From assembly GCF_900109705.1 (NCBI RefSeq), contig NZ_FOAI01000004.1, positions 124,001 through 188,000 of the forward strand: DNA of 64,000 nt. Direction: 5' to 3'. The DNA comes from Roseivivax marinus (GTDB lineage Bacteria; Pseudomonadota; Alphaproteobacteria; Rhodobacterales; Rhodobacteraceae). Below, in pieces: positions 9,013-17,629 of the stretch. The notes below the pieces were generated by a model. That model saw only the letters and a list, made by a program, of their open reading frames with translations, was not told the origin of the DNA and ran no database searches. Numbering within the stretch: position 1 is the stretch's first letter; the number at the start of each line of letters is the position of its first letter. The translations under genes were made by a program, and so were the position numbers.

Positions 9013-9434
9013 TCGGCGCAATGGCGGGCTTGCGCCGCGCGCGCCGTTCCGGTTTCGCTTGCCGTCCAAGACCGGTCGTGTGCGGCATTTTCCGCGACAT
9101 GCCAAGGCTTTAACATTTGATCAAGTTGATCTTTCCCCTCAGTAAGCGAGTCGCTCCGAAGGCGAAATCGGTGCGCTAAGGCGCTGATTATGAACCTTGA
9201 TCCGATTCCGCTTCTTGTTAACGTTCAATCAATGGGGGTTGGAGGACCGTTTGCAGGCCGGCGGGGCTGCACGGTCCGAGACATGCCGTTCCGCAGTGCC
9301 GTGCGCCTGCGTCGGAACCGAAACTGTCCCCCCACGTTACCCGCTCGGGGCTTCTCAGCCTCGCATAGCCACGTGTCGCGCTGGGCGGTCTCGTCGGGCG
9401 TGACCGGAGAAATCGACAGGGAGACGATCCAGAC
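9013..9434. other. Non-coding interval before the TRAP operon
   Basis: No convincing gene in these 422 bases. It includes AT-richer stretches (TTTAACATTTGATCAAGTTG at about 9109, TTGTTAACGTTCAATCAATG at about 9214) unlike the GC-rich surroundings, and a sigma-54-like element. It probably holds the control region of the TAXI-TRAP genes. Confidence 0.6.
9239..9255 (+). promoter_or_regulatory. Sigma-54-like -24/-12 element
   Basis: TTGG (9239-9242) and TTGCA (9251-9255) place the invariant GG and GC ten bases apart, as in RpoN promoters (consensus TTGGCACG-N4-TTGCA). The middle bases (AGGACC) fit less well. It lies 180 bases before the TAXI binding-protein start. Weak on its own: short motifs occur by chance. 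Confidence 0.3.
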
Positions 9435-10400
9435 ATGACCCACCTCAAGAGCCTGACCGCCGCTGCTGCGCTGTTCGCCGCGACCGGCGCCTACGCGCAG
9501 GACAACTTCATCACCATCGGCACCGGTGGCCAGACGGGTGTCTACTACGTGGTCGGCCAGTCGATCTGCCGCCTGGTGAACCGCGGCACGTCGGATCACG
9601 GCCTGCAGTGCACCGCGCCGTCCACAGGCGGTTCGGTTGCCAACATCAACGCGATCAAGGCCGGCGACCAGACCATGGGCGTCGCCCAGTCGGACCAGCA
9701 GTACTACGCCTATAACGGCGAGAGCAGCTTCGAAGAGCCGTTCGAGGGCCTGCGCGCGGTATTCTCGGTGCACCCCGAGCCCTTCACCGTCGTGGCCCGT
9801 GCCGATGCCGGTATCGAGACCTTCGACGATCTCGCCGGCAAGCGCGTCAACATCGGCAACCCCGGCTCGGGCCAGCGCGCCACCATGGACGTGGTGATGG
9901 AAGCCGCCGGCATGACGGCCGACGATTTCTCGCTCGCCTCGGAGCTTCAGGCGACCGAGCAGGCGCAGGCGCTCTGCGACAACAACATCGACGCCTTCGT
10001 CTACCAGGTCGGACACCCGAACGGCTCGATCCAGGAAGCGTTCTCGAGCTGCGACGCGGTCTTCGTGGACGTGACCGGCGACTACATCGACAGCCTGATC
10101 TCGGACAACCCGTTCTACGCCGAGGCGACCATTCCCGCGTCGCTCTACGAGGGCATCGAGGAAGACACCACGACCTTCGGTGTGCGCGCGACCTTCGTGA
10201 CCGCCGAGAGCGTGCCGGAAGACACCGTCTACACCGTCGTCCAGGCCGTGTTCGACAACTTCGACCGCTTCAAGCGCCTGCACCCCGCCTTCGGCAATCT
10301 CGACCAGGAAGAGATGATCCAGGCCGGTCTCTCCGCACCGCTGCACCCGGGCGCCGAGAAGTACTACCAGGAGCAGGGCTGGATGGACGGCGGCTCCTGA
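9435..10400 (+). CDS. TAXI-family TRAP transporter binding protein
   Basis: Periplasmic solute-binding subunit (321 residues) of a TAXI-TRAP importer. A signal peptide covers about residues 1-21 (cleavage near AYA-QDN). The mature start FITIGTGGQTGVYYVVGQSIC is the characteristic TAXI motif; ALCDNNIDAFVYQVGHPNGSI is also conserved. Substrate cannot be read from sequence; characterised relatives bind glutamate/2-oxoglutarate-type or other carboxylates. The start is preceded by GGGAGACG. The fused permease follows after 148 bases, and a hairpin lies between, a common way to keep binding protein in excess. Confidence 0.9.
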   Translation: MTHLKSLTAAAALFAATGAYAQDNFITIGTGGQTGVYYVVGQSICRLVNRGTSDHGLQCTAPSTGGSVANINAIKAGDQTMGVAQSDQQYYAYNGESSFEEPFEGLRAVFSVHPEPFTVVARADAGIETFDDLAGKRVNIGNPGSGQRATMDVVMEAAGMTADDFSLASELQATEQAQALCDNNIDAFVYQVGHPNGSIQEAFSSCDAVFVDVTGDYIDSLISDNPFYAEATIPASLYEGIEEDTTTFGVRATFVTAESVPEDTVYTVVQAVFDNFDRFKRLHPAFGNLDQEEMIQAGLSAPLHPGAEKYYQEQGWMDGGS

Positions 10401-10440
10401 TCGCCGTTGCCTGACGGTCGCTGACCGGACCTTGTGACAC

Positions 10441-10473
10441 GGGCGGCTCCGCGCAATGCGCGCGGGTCCGCCC
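10441..10473 (+). promoter_or_regulatory. Stem-loop between binding protein and permease
   Basis: GGGCGG (10441-10446) pairs with CCGCCC (10468-10473), and inside it CCGCGC pairs with GCGCGG across a small internal loop. There is no T run, so it is more likely an mRNA-stabilising or attenuating hairpin than a full terminator. Confidence 0.5.
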
Positions 10474-10548
10474 TCCCCAAAAATGCCGGGCCCGACGGCC
10501 CCGAGACCGGACAGCAAAGTCCCGGCTCACAGGACAGGGAATGGACAG

Positions 10549-13329
10549 ATGAGCGACGACAAGGACCAGTTCCAGGCTGCGGCTGTCGAGAACGAGGCCT
10601 CCGGAAAGGCGGGCCTCAGCCAGGAGGAGCTGGACGAACTCGTCGCGTCCACCGACGCGGGCGGCCGATCGCCCAGCGGTCCGGTCGGCCTGTTCATCAC
10701 CGCGGTCGCCCTCATGTGGTCGCTGTTCCAGCTCTGGATCGCGTCGCCACTGCCGTTCATGATCGGCGTGGGCGTGTTCAACAACACCGAGGCACGGGCC
10801 TTCCACCTGGCCTTTGCCATATTCCTCGGATTCATGGCCTTCCCGGCTGCGCGCACACCGTTCCAGCTGGGTCTCGGCGTCGTCGTGCCGGCGCTGCTGA
10901 CGGCGCTGTTCTGGATCGGCTCCGGCGGGTCCGCCTGGTGGGTCCTGCTGATCGGGGCGTTGGTGATCGCGGGCGTCGTGCTGGGTTCGCCCAAGGACCG
11001 TGTCGCGCCCTGGGAATGGGCGATGGCGATCTGCGGGGCAGGGGCCTCGCTCTACATCTATTTCAACTACGATGGCATCTCGAGCCGGGTCGGCGCGCCG
11101 ATCACGCAGGATATCGTCGTGGGCGTGGTGGGTATCCTGCTGCTGCTCGAGGCCACGCGCCGCTCGCTCGGGCCCGCGCTGATGATCGTGGCGACGGTGT
11201 TCCTCGCCTACACGTTCCTCGGCCCCTACATGCCGCAGCTCATCGCGCACTCGTCCAAGTCGCTGGGCGTGGTGATGAACCACCAGTGGATCACGACGCA
11301 GGGCGTCTTCGGCATCGCGCTGGGCGTCTCGACTTCGTTCGTGTTCCTCTTCGTGCTGTTCGGCTCGCTGCTCGATAAGGCCGGCGCCGGCAACTACTTC
11401 ATCCAGGTCGCATTCAGCCTGATGGGCCACCTCAAGGGCGGCCCGGCGAAGGCCGCGGTGGTCTCCTCGGCGATGACCGGCCTGATCTCGGGCTCGTCGA
11501 TCGCCAACGTGGTGACCACGGGCACCTTCACCATCCCGCTGATGAAGAAGGTGGGCTTCAAGTCCGAGAAGGCCGGCGCCGTCGAGGTGGCCTCGTCCGT
11601 GAACGGCCAGATCATGCCCCCGGTGATGGGCGCCGCGGCGTTCCTCATGGTCGAGTACGTGGGCATTCCCTACTTCGACGTGGTCAAGCACGCCTTCCTG
11701 CCGGCGGTGATCTCCTACATCGCGCTGGTCTACATCGTGCATCTCGAGGCGCTGAAGCAGGGGATGCAGGGCCTGCCGCGCGCCTACACGCCCAAGCCCA
11801 TCGTGCAGCGCCTGATCGGCACCGCCTTCATCATCGCGGCGATCTGCGCGCTGAGCTTCATCGTCTACTACGGCATGGGCTGGATCCGCGCCGCGTTCCC
11901 CGACACCGCGGGCTGGATCCTCTTCGTGCTGCTGACGGCGGTCTACGTGGGCCTCGTCTACATCGCCTCGAAAGAGACCATCCCCGAGCTCGAGACCGAG
12001 AGCAGCGGCCAGCAGACCCTGCCTTTGCCCGGACCGACCGTGCGCTCGGGCCTGCACTTCATCCTGCCGGTGGTCGTCCTTGTATGGGCCCTGATGGTGG
12101 ACCGGCTCAGCCCCGGCCTCTCGGCCTTCTACGCCGCGACCTACATGATCTTCATCCTGCTCACCCAGCGTCCGCTTCTGGCGATGTTCCGGGGGCAGGG
12201 GCAGTTCGGGCGTGCGTTCCGCAACGGGTGCTTCGACCTGCTCGACGGTCTGGTGACCGGCGCGCGCAACATGATCGGCATCGGCATCGCCACGGCGACC
12301 GCGGGCATCATCGTGGGCGCGGTCAGCCAGACCGGCGTCGGCTCTGCTCTGGCGGACGTGGTGGAGGTCCTTTCGGGCGGCAACATCCTCGCGATCCTGT
12401 TCTTGACGGCGATCCTGTCGCTGATCCTCGGGATGGGCCTGCCGACCACGGCCAACTACATCGTGGTTTCGGCCCTTCTGGCCCCTGTGATCGTGACACT
12501 GGGCCAGCAGAACGGACTGATCGTGCCGCTGATCGCGGTGCACCTCTTCGTGTTCTACTTCGGCATCATGGCGGACGTGACACCGCCCGTGGGCCTTGCC
12601 TCGTTCGCCGCCGCGGCGGTGTCGGGCGGCGACCCGATCAAGACCGGTGCGGTCGCGTTCTTCTACTCCCTCCGCACGGCGGCACTGCCGTTCCTGTTCA
12701 TCTTCAACACGCAGCTGTTGCTGATCGACGTGACGTGGATACAGGGAATATTCGTCTTCATAATCGCGACCATCGCCATGCTGCTTTTCGCGGCAGCGAC
12801 GCAGGGCTGGTTCTTCGCGAAGAACCGCATCTGGGAGGGTGTTGCGCTCATGCTGATCGCGTTCACCCTGTTCCGGCCGGGCTTCTGGATGGACATGGTC
12901 TATCCGCCCTACGATCCGGTGCCGCCAACGCAGATCGAGCAGGCGGCCGAGGGCACGCCGGTGGGTGAACCGCTCCGGTTGCGGATCTCGGGCGTGAACG
13001 AGATCGGCGAGCCGCTCGAGTTCACCGCGCTTCTGAACATGCCCGAGGGCGAGACCGGGGCCGAGCGTCTCGAGAACGCGGGCCTGATGTTCCGCGAGGA
13101 CGGCGACAGCATGATCATCGACGACGTGGCCTTCGACAGCCCTGCGCAGGACGCCGGTCTCGACTGGGACCAGGAGGTGCTGCGGGTGCTTCAACCGCAA
13201 TGGCAGCCGTCGAAGTATCTCATGTTCATCCCGGCCTTCCTGCTGCTCGCGCTGGTGATCTGGGCTCAGCGCGGCCGGGGCGAGCGGGACGAGGCAGAGC
13301 GGCGCAAGAAGCGCGCGGCGACGGCGTAA
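10549..13329 (+). CDS. TAXI-TRAP fused permease with DUF3394 tail
   Basis: Secondary, ion-driven importer (926 residues) with the small (DctQ-like) and large (DctM-like) membrane domains in one chain. About the first 45 residues are hydrophilic. Many hydrophobic helices follow; conserved DctM motifs include SGSSIANVVTTG, GQIMPPVMGAAAFLM, ILGMGLPTTANY and MADVTPPVGLASFAAAA. The C-terminal part from about 790 is a soluble segment (GLRISG..., DDVAFDSPAQDAGLDW) followed by a final helix, matching the DUF3394 extension of TAXI permeases. The start at 10549 follows ACAGG; an out-of-frame ATG lies just upstream. A universal stress gene follows by 17 bases. Confidence 0.92.
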   Translation: MSDDKDQFQAAAVENEASGKAGLSQEELDELVASTDAGGRSPSGPVGLFITAVALMWSLFQLWIASPLPFMIGVGVFNNTEARAFHLAFAIFLGFMAFPAARTPFQLGLGVVVPALLTALFWIGSGGSAWWVLLIGALVIAGVVLGSPKDRVAPWEWAMAICGAGASLYIYFNYDGISSRVGAPITQDIVVGVVGILLLLEATRRSLGPALMIVATVFLAYTFLGPYMPQLIAHSSKSLGVVMNHQWITTQGVFGIALGVSTSFVFLFVLFGSLLDKAGAGNYFIQVAFSLMGHLKGGPAKAAVVSSAMTGLISGSSIANVVTTGTFTIPLMKKVGFKSEKAGAVEVASSVNGQIMPPVMGAAAFLMVEYVGIPYFDVVKHAFLPAVISYIALVYIVHLEALKQGMQGLPRAYTPKPIVQRLIGTAFIIAAICALSFIVYYGMGWIRAAFPDTAGWILFVLLTAVYVGLVYIASKETIPELETESSGQQTLPLPGPTVRSGLHFILPVVVLVWALMVDRLSPGLSAFYAATYMIFILLTQRPLLAMFRGQGQFGRAFRNGCFDLLDGLVTGARNMIGIGIATATAGIIVGAVSQTGVGSALADVVEVLSGGNILAILFLTAILSLILGMGLPTTANYIVVSALLAPVIVTLGQQNGLIVPLIAVHLFVFYFGIMADVTPPVGLASFAAAAVSGGDPIKTGAVAFFYSLRTAALPFLFIFNTQLLLIDVTWIQGIFVFIIATIAMLLFAAATQGWFFAKNRIWEGVALMLIAFTLFRPGFWMDMVYPPYDPVPPTQIEQAAEGTPVGEPLRLRISGVNEIGEPLEFTALLNMPEGETGAERLENAGLMFREDGDSMIIDDVAFDSPAQDAGLDWDQEVLRVLQPQWQPSKYLMFIPAFLLLALVIWAQRGRGERDEAERRKKRAATA

Positions 13330-13346
13330 GCGGGAGGATCGGAGCC

Positions 13347-13778
13347 ATGTTCAAGTCCATCCTCGTCGCCATCGACCTCAACGATCCGATGTCCTGGGAG
13401 CAGGGCCTGCCGCAGGCGGCCGAGCTCGCCAAGGCATCGGGAGGCGCACTCCATCTGATGACCGTTGTGCCCGATATGGGCATGCCGCTGGTGGAGGAGT
13501 TCTTCCCCGCCCACTACGAGGAGCAGGCGCTGACCGCCGCGAAGGAGAGGCTCGACCAACTGGCGCGCGACTCGCTTCCGGCCGATACGCCGCATACCCA
13601 GCATGTCGCGCTGGGCCAGATCACACAGCGAATCGTCGAAACGGCCGAACAGACCGGCGCGGACCTCATCGTGATGGCCAGCCATGACCCGGATCTTGCA
13701 CAGAACTTCCTCATCGGGGGGCACGCCGGGAAGGTCGTGCGCAGATCCCCGGTTTCAGTCCTCGTCGTGAGAGCGTAA
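13347..13778 (+). CDS. Universal stress protein (UspA family)
   Basis: A 143-residue single-domain Usp. It opens with MFKSILVAIDLND, has TGADLIVMASHD, and ends with GGHAGKVVRRSPVSVLVVR, which is the ATP-binding G-x2-G-x9-G-S/T type motif in slightly altered form. GGAGG-like sites precede the start. Usp genes are often linked to TRAP permeases, where the TeaD-type protein regulates transport; the 17-base spacing supports that role here. Start at 13347 is chosen over upstream in-frame codons that overlap the permease. Confidence 0.88.
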   Translation: MFKSILVAIDLNDPMSWEQGLPQAAELAKASGGALHLMTVVPDMGMPLVEEFFPAHYEEQALTAAKERLDQLARDSLPADTPHTQHVALGQITQRIVETAEQTGADLIVMASHDPDLAQNFLIGGHAGKVVRRSPVSVLVVRA

Positions 13779-13804
13779 AGGATGCCGGACGCACACGTCC
13801 CCGC

Positions 13805-13820
13805 CGGGCGGCTCCGCCCG
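13805..13820 (+). promoter_or_regulatory. Short GC hairpin before the nitrilase gene
   Basis: CGGGCGG (13805-13811) and CCGCCCG (13814-13820) are perfect inverted repeats separated by CT only. It sits in the 71-base gap between the stress protein and the nitrilase-fold gene. No T run follows, so its role as a weak terminator or processing site is uncertain. Confidence 0.4.
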
Positions 13821-13849
13821 CAGGACGACGCATCAGGAGATCTCTTTAC

Positions 13850-14809
13850 ATGACCCCGTTCGCCATCGCTGGCATCCAGCAATACGTGAACCCGTTGCAA
13901 TCGAACGTCGACGGCATGATCCATCGCCTCGACGTGTGCCTCGCGCGCTTTCCGTGGACCCAGATGGTCCTGTTTTCCGAGCTGGCGCCGTTCGGTCCGC
14001 TGAACAAGTACGCTCTGCCGTCCGAGAACGAGGCGCTCGACAAGTTCCGCGAGGCCGCGCGCCGCAACCGCGTGTGGCTCGTGCCGGGTTCGATGTTCAT
14101 CAAGGACGAAGACGGCGCGATCCGGAACACCGCGTTCGTGATCGACCCGGACGGCGAGATCGTCGCGTCCTATTCCAAGATGTTCCCGTTCCGGCCCTAC
14201 GAGCAGGGCATCACCGCGGGCACCGACTTCTGTGTCTTCGACGTGCCCGAGGTCGGCCGCTTCGGCCTGTCGATCTGCTACGACATCTGGTTCCCCGAAA
14301 CCACGCGGCAGCTGACCTCGATGGGCGCCGAGGTGCTGCTGCACCCGGTTCTCACGGGCACCACGGACCGTGATGCCGAGCTGGCCATCGCGCGGGCGAC
14401 CGCTGCGCAGTTCCAGTGCTACGTGATCGACGTGAACGGTCTTGGTGCCGGCGGCGTCGGCAAGTCCTGCGTGGTCGACCCGTCGTCCATGGTGCTGCAT
14501 CAGTCCGCCGGGCAGGAGGACATGTTCCCGATCGAGGTCGACTTCGACGTGGTGCGCCGCCAGCGCGAGACCGGTCTCAAGGGTCTCGGTCAGGTGCTCA
14601 AGTCGTTCCGCGACCGCGGCAACGATTTCCCGGTCTACGACCGGACCTCCGGCACCGATGCCTTCCTGCACACGCTCGGGCCGCTCGAGATGCCCAAGCA
14701 GGGCACAACGCGCGGTCTGCGCGTCGACGTGGAGACCGAAGCCGAGGCGCCGCAGCCGGAAGGCGTCTATGCCGCCCAGCATGCCGAGGGCATGACGGGC
14801 ACAAGATAA
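13850..14809 (+). CDS. Nitrilase-fold carbon-nitrogen hydrolase
   Basis: Cytoplasmic amidase of the nitrilase superfamily (319 residues). The catalytic triad is visible: Glu44 (VLFSELAPFG), Lys110 (SYSKMFPF) and Cys143 (SICYDIWFPE). These enzymes cleave amide, carbamoyl or nitrile groups; N-carbamoylputrescine amidase belongs here, which is suggestive beside a decarboxylase, but the substrate is not readable from sequence. The last 60 residues, after RDRGNDFPVYDR, form a polar tail longer than usual for the family. AGGAG (about 13836) precedes the start. First gene of a tight four-gene run with the decarboxylase 61 bases downstream. Confidence 0.85.
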   Translation: MTPFAIAGIQQYVNPLQSNVDGMIHRLDVCLARFPWTQMVLFSELAPFGPLNKYALPSENEALDKFREAARRNRVWLVPGSMFIKDEDGAIRNTAFVIDPDGEIVASYSKMFPFRPYEQGITAGTDFCVFDVPEVGRFGLSICYDIWFPETTRQLTSMGAEVLLHPVLTGTTDRDAELAIARATAAQFQCYVIDVNGLGAGGVGKSCVVDPSSMVLHQSAGQEDMFPIEVDFDVVRRQRETGLKGLGQVLKSFRDRGNDFPVYDRTSGTDAFLHTLGPLEMPKQGTTRGLRVDVETEAEAPQPEGVYAAQHAEGMTGTR

Positions 14810-14870
14810 GGGCGCGGACGGACTCCCAACCGTTCGATCCACCGCCCATGACAGACGGGAGGAGGACGCG

Positions 14871-17609
14871 ATGGAGTCCGTCAACGACTACTATTCCGCC
14901 ATCCAGCTGCGGTCCGACCGCTGGTCGGCGCTGCGCGAGGCCACCGAGGCGCTGACCCTCGGTGGCTCCGAGCGCCAGATGCTCAAGCTGCGCGAACGGG
15001 TGCAGGCGCTGCTCGACAGCCTGTCGGTGATCGAGCCCTACTGGGCCTTTCCCGGCATGGCCGCCTTCGAGCACATGCGCCGCCAGTTCGAGCACGGCAG
15101 CTACGACGACCTGTCCTACACAACGCATCGGATCCTTCGGGCGCTGACCACCGGCGCCTACCGCCGGCGGCACATCCCGCTGGATCGCGATTCCCTCGAA
15201 CCGGACGAGAACGACGACGAGGCGATGCTGTCGCCCGAGGCGCGGGCGCTGACCAAGCCCTATTTCGAGGTGATGATCGTCGATCAGGTGAACGAGCAGC
15301 AGGAACGCTGGCTCAAGCACAACATGGAGCGGATGCGCCGCCCCGAGGACCCGTTCCTCTACGAGAGCGTCGTGGTTTCGAGCCTCGAGGACGCGCTGAT
15401 GGGCGTGCTCTTCAACCATAACATCCAGGCCATCGTCGTGCGGCCCGGCCTGACGTTGCGGTCCAAGTTCAACATGCCGCTCCTGAAACGCTACCTCGCC
15501 GGGGCGGGCGGGCAGGACGACCTGAAAGGGATCGACCCGCACAACTACGGCCCCGAACTGTGCCGGCTTGTGGCCGAGGTGCGCCCCGAACTCGACGCCT
15601 ACCTGGTGACGGACCGCTCGGTCGAGGACATCGCGGGTCTCGACCTCGGCATCTGCCGGCGCGTCTTCTACAATCAGGAAGACTTCATGGAGTTGCACCT
15701 GAACATCCTTCGGGGTGTCCAGTCGCGCTACAAGACCCCGTTCTTCACGGCGCTGACCGAGTATTCCAAGCAGCCCACCGGTGTCTTCCACGCCATGCCG
15801 ATCAGCCGTGGCAAGTCGATCACGCGGTCGCACTGGATCCAGGACATGGGCGCGTTCTACGGGCCCAACATTTTCCTGGCCGAGACTTCGGCCACCTCGG
15901 GCGGACTCGACTCGCTTCTGGAGCCGCACGGCCCGATCAAGCAGGCGCAGGAGCTGGCGGCCCGGGCCTTCGGGTCCAAGCAGACGTTCTTCGCGACCAA
16001 CGGCACCTCGACCTGCAACAAGATCGTGGTGCAGGCGCTGATCCGGCCGGGCGACATCGTTCTGGTCGATCGCGACTGCCACAAGTCGCACCACTACGGC
16101 ATGGTTCTGGCCGGCGCGCAGGTCAGTTACCTCGACAGCTACCCGCTCGACGAGTTCTCGATGTACGGCGCGGTGCCGATCAAGGAGATCAAGCACCGGC
16201 TGCTGGAGCTGAAAGCCGCCGGCAAGCTCGACCGGGTGCGGATGCTGCTGCTGACGAACTGCACCTTCGACGGCATCGTCTACAACGTCGAGCGCATCAT
16301 GGAAGAGTGCCTGGCGATCAAGCCCGATCTGATCTTCCTCTGGGACGAGGCATGGTTCGCCTTCGCCCGCTTCAACCCGACCTACCGGCACCGCACGGCG
16401 ATGAACGCGGCGAACACGCTGCGGGTTCGCCTGCGGTCCGACGAGCACGCGGCAGCCTACGAACGCCAGCAGGCCGAGCTGAAGGACGCGGACGACGAGA
16501 CCTTGCTGAACACGCGGCTGATCCCGCCGCCGACTGCGCGGGTGCGGACCTACGCCACCCAGTCGACACACAAGACCCTGACCGCCCTGCGGCAGGGCTC
16601 GATGATCCACGTCAACGATCAGGACTTCAAAGGCGAGGTCGAGCAGAGCTTTCACGAAGCCTACATGACCCACACCTCGACGAGCCCGAACTACCAGATC
16701 ATCGCCTCGCTCGATGTGGGCCGGCGACAGGTCGAACTGGAGGGCTTCGAGTTCGTCCAGCGCCAGGTGGAGGCCGCGATGGCGATGCGCCGCGCCATCG
16801 GCACCCATCCTCTGCTGCAGAAGTACTTCAAGGTCCTGACGGCGGGAGACATGATCCCCTCGGAATATCGCGAGAGCGGGGTGTCGGCCTATTACTCGAC
16901 GGACCAGGGCTGGACCGAGATCTGGGACGCGTGGGAACGCGACGAATTCGTGCTGGATGCCACCCGCGTGACCCTCGCGGTCGGCGGCACCGGCTGGGAC
17001 GGCGACACCTTCAAGACCGATATCCTGATGGATCGCTATGGCATCCAGATCAACAAGACCTCGCGCAATACCGTGCTGTTCATGACCAATATCGGCACGA
17101 CGCGCAGCTCGGTCGCCTACCTGATCGAGGTCCTGGTCGAGATCGCCAAGGAGCTCGACGACCTGATCGACGATGCCAGCCGGATGGAGAAGCTGTCCTT
17201 CGAGCGCCGGGTGAAAGGTCTGATGGAGGACCTGCCGCCGCTGCCGGACTTCTCGCGCTTCCATGACGCCTTCCGCGCCGACAACGGCACGCCCGAGGGC
17301 GACATCCGGTCTGCCTTCTTCCTCGCCTACGGGGAAGAGAACTGCGACTACCTTGAACTGAACGGCAGCTTGAAGGCTGCTATGGAACGCGGCGAGGAAA
17401 TCGTCTCGGCGTCGTTCATCATCCCCTATCCGCCGGGCTTTCCGATCCTCGTGCCGGGTCAGGTGATCTCCAACGAGATCCTCGACTTCATGCGCGCGCT
17501 GGATGTCAACGAAATCCACGGATACCGGCCCGACCTGGGCCTGCGCGTCTTCACCCAGGAGGCGCTCGACAAGCACGCGGGGACGGGACTGTCCCACGCG
17601 GCGGAATAA
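14871..17609 (+). CDS. Orn/Lys/Arg-type PLP decarboxylase, long form
   Basis: PLP-dependent enzyme of 912 residues related to bacterial inducible Lys/Arg/Orn decarboxylases (about 710-760). QSTHKTLTALRQGSMIHV carries the PLP lysine (Lys568); DEAWFAF is the PLP-contacting acid motif, and HEAYMTHTSTSPNYQI is very like the lysine/arginine decarboxylase core. Residues about 150-280 look like the flavodoxin-like wing domain; the first 150 are an extra helical segment. About 60 residues lie between DEAW and STHK, roughly twice the usual distance, so there is an insertion. Substrate unknown: it could release an amine from a basic amino acid or act on a conjugate. A start with GGGAGGAGG-type site at 14871; the ATP-grasp gene follows by 20 bases. 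Confidence 0.85.
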   Translation: MESVNDYYSAIQLRSDRWSALREATEALTLGGSERQMLKLRERVQALLDSLSVIEPYWAFPGMAAFEHMRRQFEHGSYDDLSYTTHRILRALTTGAYRRRHIPLDRDSLEPDENDDEAMLSPEARALTKPYFEVMIVDQVNEQQERWLKHNMERMRRPEDPFLYESVVVSSLEDALMGVLFNHNIQAIVVRPGLTLRSKFNMPLLKRYLAGAGGQDDLKGIDPHNYGPELCRLVAEVRPELDAYLVTDRSVEDIAGLDLGICRRVFYNQEDFMELHLNILRGVQSRYKTPFFTALTEYSKQPTGVFHAMPISRGKSITRSHWIQDMGAFYGPNIFLAETSATSGGLDSLLEPHGPIKQAQELAARAFGSKQTFFATNGTSTCNKIVVQALIRPGDIVLVDRDCHKSHHYGMVLAGAQVSYLDSYPLDEFSMYGAVPIKEIKHRLLELKAAGKLDRVRMLLLTNCTFDGIVYNVERIMEECLAIKPDLIFLWDEAWFAFARFNPTYRHRTAMNAANTLRVRLRSDEHAAAYERQQAELKDADDETLLNTRLIPPPTARVRTYATQSTHKTLTALRQGSMIHVNDQDFKGEVEQSFHEAYMTHTSTSPNYQIIASLDVGRRQVELEGFEFVQRQVEAAMAMRRAIGTHPLLQKYFKVLTAGDMIPSEYRESGVSAYYSTDQGWTEIWDAWERDEFVLDATRVTLAVGGTGWDGDTFKTDILMDRYGIQINKTSRNTVLFMTNIGTTRSSVAYLIEVLVEIAKELDDLIDDASRMEKLSFERRVKGLMEDLPPLPDFSRFHDAFRADNGTPEGDIRSAFFLAYGEENCDYLELNGSLKAAMERGEEIVSASFIIPYPPGFPILVPGQVISNEILDFMRALDVNEIHGYRPDLGLRVFTQEALDKHAGTGLSHAAE

Positions 17610-17629
17610 TGCAGGGAGAGTGAAAACGC

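Noticed and set aside
10270-13200. A minus-strand open frame of about 976 codons opposite the TRAP permease
   Set aside because: Charged, His/Arg/Asp-rich shadow of the permease coding strand; no start context or motifs.
14598-17597. A minus-strand open frame of about 1,000 codons opposite the decarboxylase
   Set aside because: Low-complexity composition, no domain, and antisense to a clear PLP enzyme.
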